From Streptomyces abyssalis (lineage in GTDB: Bacteria > Actinomycetota > Actinomycetes > Streptomycetales > Streptomycetaceae), in the NCBI RefSeq assembly GCF_001751365.1, contig NZ_LJGT01000041.1:737045-801044 (forward strand): 64,000 bases of DNA. The letters run 5' to 3'. This document shows, piece by piece, positions 60,004 through 64,000 of this stretch. The stretch's first letter is position 1. Each line of letters starts with the position of its first letter. Position numbers and translations under genes: made by a program. The notes beneath the pieces were generated by a model that was not told the origin of the DNA, made no database searches, and worked only from the letters and a program-made list of their open reading frames with translations.

Positions 60004-60423
60004 ATGTCGCGTTACCACGAGCTCAAGTTCCGTGCGGTCACGGCGTTCCAGAGGAGGATCGGCAACCCCGTCACCACCCGGCTGCCTGCCCAGGTCCTCC
60101 TGGAGACCACCGGACGCAGGTCCGGACTGCCCCGCCGCACGCCGGTCGGCGGGCGCCGCACCGGCGAGACGTTCTGGCTGGTCTCGGAGTACGGCGAGAA
60201 GGCCCAGTACATCCGCAACATCCAGGCCGATCCCCGGGTACGCGTCCGTATCCGGGGACGCTGGCACACGGGCACCGCCCACCTCGTCCCGGAGGACGAC
60301 CCGCGTGCACGCCTGAAGACCCTGCCCCGGCTCAACAGCGCGGCGGTGCGGGCCGTCGGCACGAACCTGCTGACGGTACGGGTCGACCTCGACGGCGCCG
60401 CCCCCGGCGTCACGGAACCCTGA
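60004..60423 (+). CDS. deazaflavin-dependent nitroreductase-family protein
   Basis: Protein of 139 residues of the Ddn/FDOR-B split-barrel family, which uses cofactor F420. Typical motifs are VLLETTGRRSGLPRRTPVGGRR and WLVSEYGEKAQYIRNIQADPRVRVRIRGRWH. Such enzymes reduce small quinones, nitro compounds or similar. ATG 60004 has GGGGGAG upstream. Confidence 0.92.
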   Translation: MSRYHELKFRAVTAFQRRIGNPVTTRLPAQVLLETTGRRSGLPRRTPVGGRRTGETFWLVSEYGEKAQYIRNIQADPRVRVRIRGRWHTGTAHLVPEDDPRARLKTLPRLNSAAVRAVGTNLLTVRVDLDGAAPGVTEP

Positions 60424-60432
60424 CCTCCCGCA

Positions 60433-60486
60433 TACGGGCACACGGCGTACGGGCACACGGCGTGCGGGCGTGCGGGCGTGCGGGCG
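60433..60486 (+). repeat. short tandem repeats between convergent genes
   Basis: Two exact 15-bp units (TACGGGCACACGGCG) followed by three exact 8-bp units (TGCGGGCG). They are non-coding. Confidence 0.8.
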
Positions 60487-60512
60487 TGCGGCCCGCGACG
60501 GGGCAGGCGGGC

Positions 60513-62804
<2,292 letters not shown>

Positions 62805-63194
62805 GGTCTCTTCGGTCCCTTTCTGCCGCGTACGCCGGCCCGACGGCGGCCCGGCTTCAAGAGGCACAGGGAAGCCGGGCCGGTTATGGCAGCTCTTGTC
62901 TGCGTATCGGCGCGTCCGCGACACCGCCAGCCTCGTGCGGACTTCCCGGCTGTGTCAAAGAGTTGCTTCCGATCACCTGATAGCCCTCGTCTATACACGG
63001 CATGGCGGCGGCGCGGACGCCCGGGCACGGCATGGACCCCGCAGTTCACGGACTCCCGGGAGAGGCTAGTTGCTTGGGGCTACCATCTAATAGGGTGCGG
63101 CCGGGCGGCCTCCCGTGAGGGCCCGGGCCCGCGGCCCGTCACTTGTTCGCGGGAGTCCGCCTGACCAGCACAACTGCGAACACGGAGGTGCCCG
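62805..63194. other. divergent intergenic region
   Basis: 390 bases between the molybdoenzyme and the methyltransferase gene. It contains a minus-strand TTGACA without a clear -10 and an AT-rich TACCATCTAATAGGG segment (63081-63095) that may be the -10 of the plus-strand gene. No gene is seen. Confidence 0.4.
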
Positions 63195-64000
63195 TTGAGC
63201 ACGGACCAGCAGTGGGACATCGTCACCGGAGTCGGGCTGACCGCCCTGGCGGTGGCCGCGGGCAGAGCAGCCGAGTCCGCACGCCCGGACGCGCTGATGA
63301 GCGACCCCTACGCCTCCCGGCTCGTCGCCGCGGCGCAGTCGCCGGTGCCCTTTCCCTTCGCCGGTGGCTCCGCCGAGTCCGCCGGGTCCGCCGAGTCCGC
63401 CGGGTCCGCCGAGTCCGCCGGGTCAGGCGAGCCCGCGGCTTCCGCCGGCTCCGGTGCGACGGGGGTCCAGGACGAGGAGATGTGGAACGGCGCCTCCGAC
63501 TACATAGGGCTGCGCTCACGGGTCTTCGACGACTACTTCCGGGACGCCGCCGGGGCCGGCATCAGGCAGGCCGTGATACTCGCCTCCGGGCTCGACACGC
63601 GCCCGTACCGGCTCTCCTGGCCCTCCGGCACGGTCTGCTTCGAGCTCGACCAGCCGGCCGTGCTCGGCTTCAAGTCGGCCACGCTCGCCGGGGAAGGAGC
63701 CACCCCGGGCTGCGATCACCGGCCGGTGCCGGTCGATCTGCGCCACGACTGGGGAGCCGCCCTGGAGGCCGCCGGTTTCGACGCCTCCCGGCCCACCGCG
63801 TGGCTCGCCGAGGGGCTGCTTCCGTACCTTCCGCCGGAGGCCGAGGTCCGGTTGCTGAAGGAGGTCAGCCGTCTCTCGGCGGACGGCAGCCGCTTCGCCG
63901 TCGAGCGGATCGACGACGTGGGACACCTGCTCGACGACCCGGTCGTGCGTGAGCGCTCGGACGCGCTCGGCATGGACTTCCCCTCGCTCTTCCCGGCGGG
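63195..64000 (+). CDS. TIGR00027-type SAM-dependent methyltransferase (partial)
   Basis: The gene runs off the window end; 268 codons are visible. TTG 63195 (STDQQWDIVTGVGLTALAVA) is preceded by GGAGG. The motifs SDPYASRLVAAA, LASGLDTRPYRL, ELDQPAV and WLAEGLLPYLPPEAE are those of the leucine-carboxyl-methyltransferase-like TIGR00027 family, common in actinomycetes. A Ser/Ala/Glu/Gly repeat interrupts the region after PFPFAGG. Confidence 0.9.
   Translation, partial: MSTDQQWDIVTGVGLTALAVAAGRAAESARPDALMSDPYASRLVAAAQSPVPFPFAGGSAESAGSAESAGSAESAGSGEPAASAGSGATGVQDEEMWNGASDYIGLRSRVFDDYFRDAAGAGIRQAVILASGLDTRPYRLSWPSGTVCFELDQPAVLGFKSATLAGEGATPGCDHRPVPVDLRHDWGAALEAAGFDASRPTAWLAEGLLPYLPPEAEVRLLKEVSRLSADGSRFAVERIDDVGHLLDDPVVRERSDALGMDFPSLFPA
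63369..63422 (+). repeat. three exact 18-bp tandem repeats in the methyltransferase gene
   Basis: Three perfect copies of an 18-base unit encode (SAESAG)3 in a loop of the methyltransferase. They expand the protein without disturbing the frame. Confidence 0.9.

Overview
The window is a high-GC actinobacterial chromosome segment that looks like Streptomyces or a close relative. The evidence is very high GC at third codon positions, frequent GTG and TTG starts with purine-rich ribosome sites, a complete conservon (cvnABCD), a C-x2-C-x-C-x5-C SoxR, SigB/SigF-type sigma modules, two very large LuxR-family (LAL) regulators, an HspR-type HAIR element in front of lon, and many secreted enzymes with Streptomyces-like signal peptides. 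No rRNA, tRNA, CRISPR array, phage or intact transposon was seen. The window starts just after the stop codon of a histidine kinase gene and ends inside a methyltransferase gene.

Layout. 0-8.5 kb: a spermidine-synthase-like gene and a response regulator/kinase pair (minus strand) lie opposite the ATP-dependent protease gene lon, followed by a secreted beta-helix protein and a GH25 muramidase. 8.5-16 kb: a MarR regulator, a PP2C-like protein, then conservon cvnABCD ending in a styrene-monooxygenase-like flavoprotein gene. 16-22.7 kb: an NlpC/P60 peptidase, a degenerate Ser/Thr kinase, soxR with a small overlapping gene, a TetR regulator, and two divergent diiron-oxygenase-type genes. 22.7-30 kb: stress regulation, with two SigB-family sigma factors, an anti-sigma-like ATPase, a STAS protein and a CsbD protein behind a SigB-type promoter. 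The decayed remains of a sugar-binding protein gene and a secreted hydrolase gene also lie here. 30-41 kb: a secreted endonuclease, a secreted isoamylase, a Band-7 protein, a zinc-ribbon methyltransferase, a gene-poor kilobase, and a two-subunit molybdenum hydroxylase. 42-55.6 kb: two paralogous genes encoding ECF-sigma-like / zinc-finger / transmembrane / LamG fusion proteins. They bracket an AraC regulator with a small partner, a LAL regulator and a Hen1-Pnkp RNA-repair pair. 55.6-64 kb: a small secreted metalloprotease-like protein, a second LAL regulator, a deazaflavin-type oxidoreductase, an FdhF/YdeP-type molybdoenzyme and a truncated SAM methyltransferase.

The most unusual feature is the pair of one-protein sigma/anti-sigma/ectodomain fusions at 42.2-44.4 and 53.7-55.6 kb. 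Their coding regions are clearly paralogous, and each is preceded by the same 15-base motif (CTAGGTACATATTGC) about 135 bases before the start codon. This suggests two membrane-tethered sigma factors with extracellular lectin-like sensors under common or mutual control. Other points of note are a conservon with a flavoprotein in place of the more usual P450, a kinase lacking key catalytic lysines, and a duplicated piece of the lon 3' end behind the neighbouring beta-helix gene. A local sigma-factor module with a likely target promoter beside it is also of interest.
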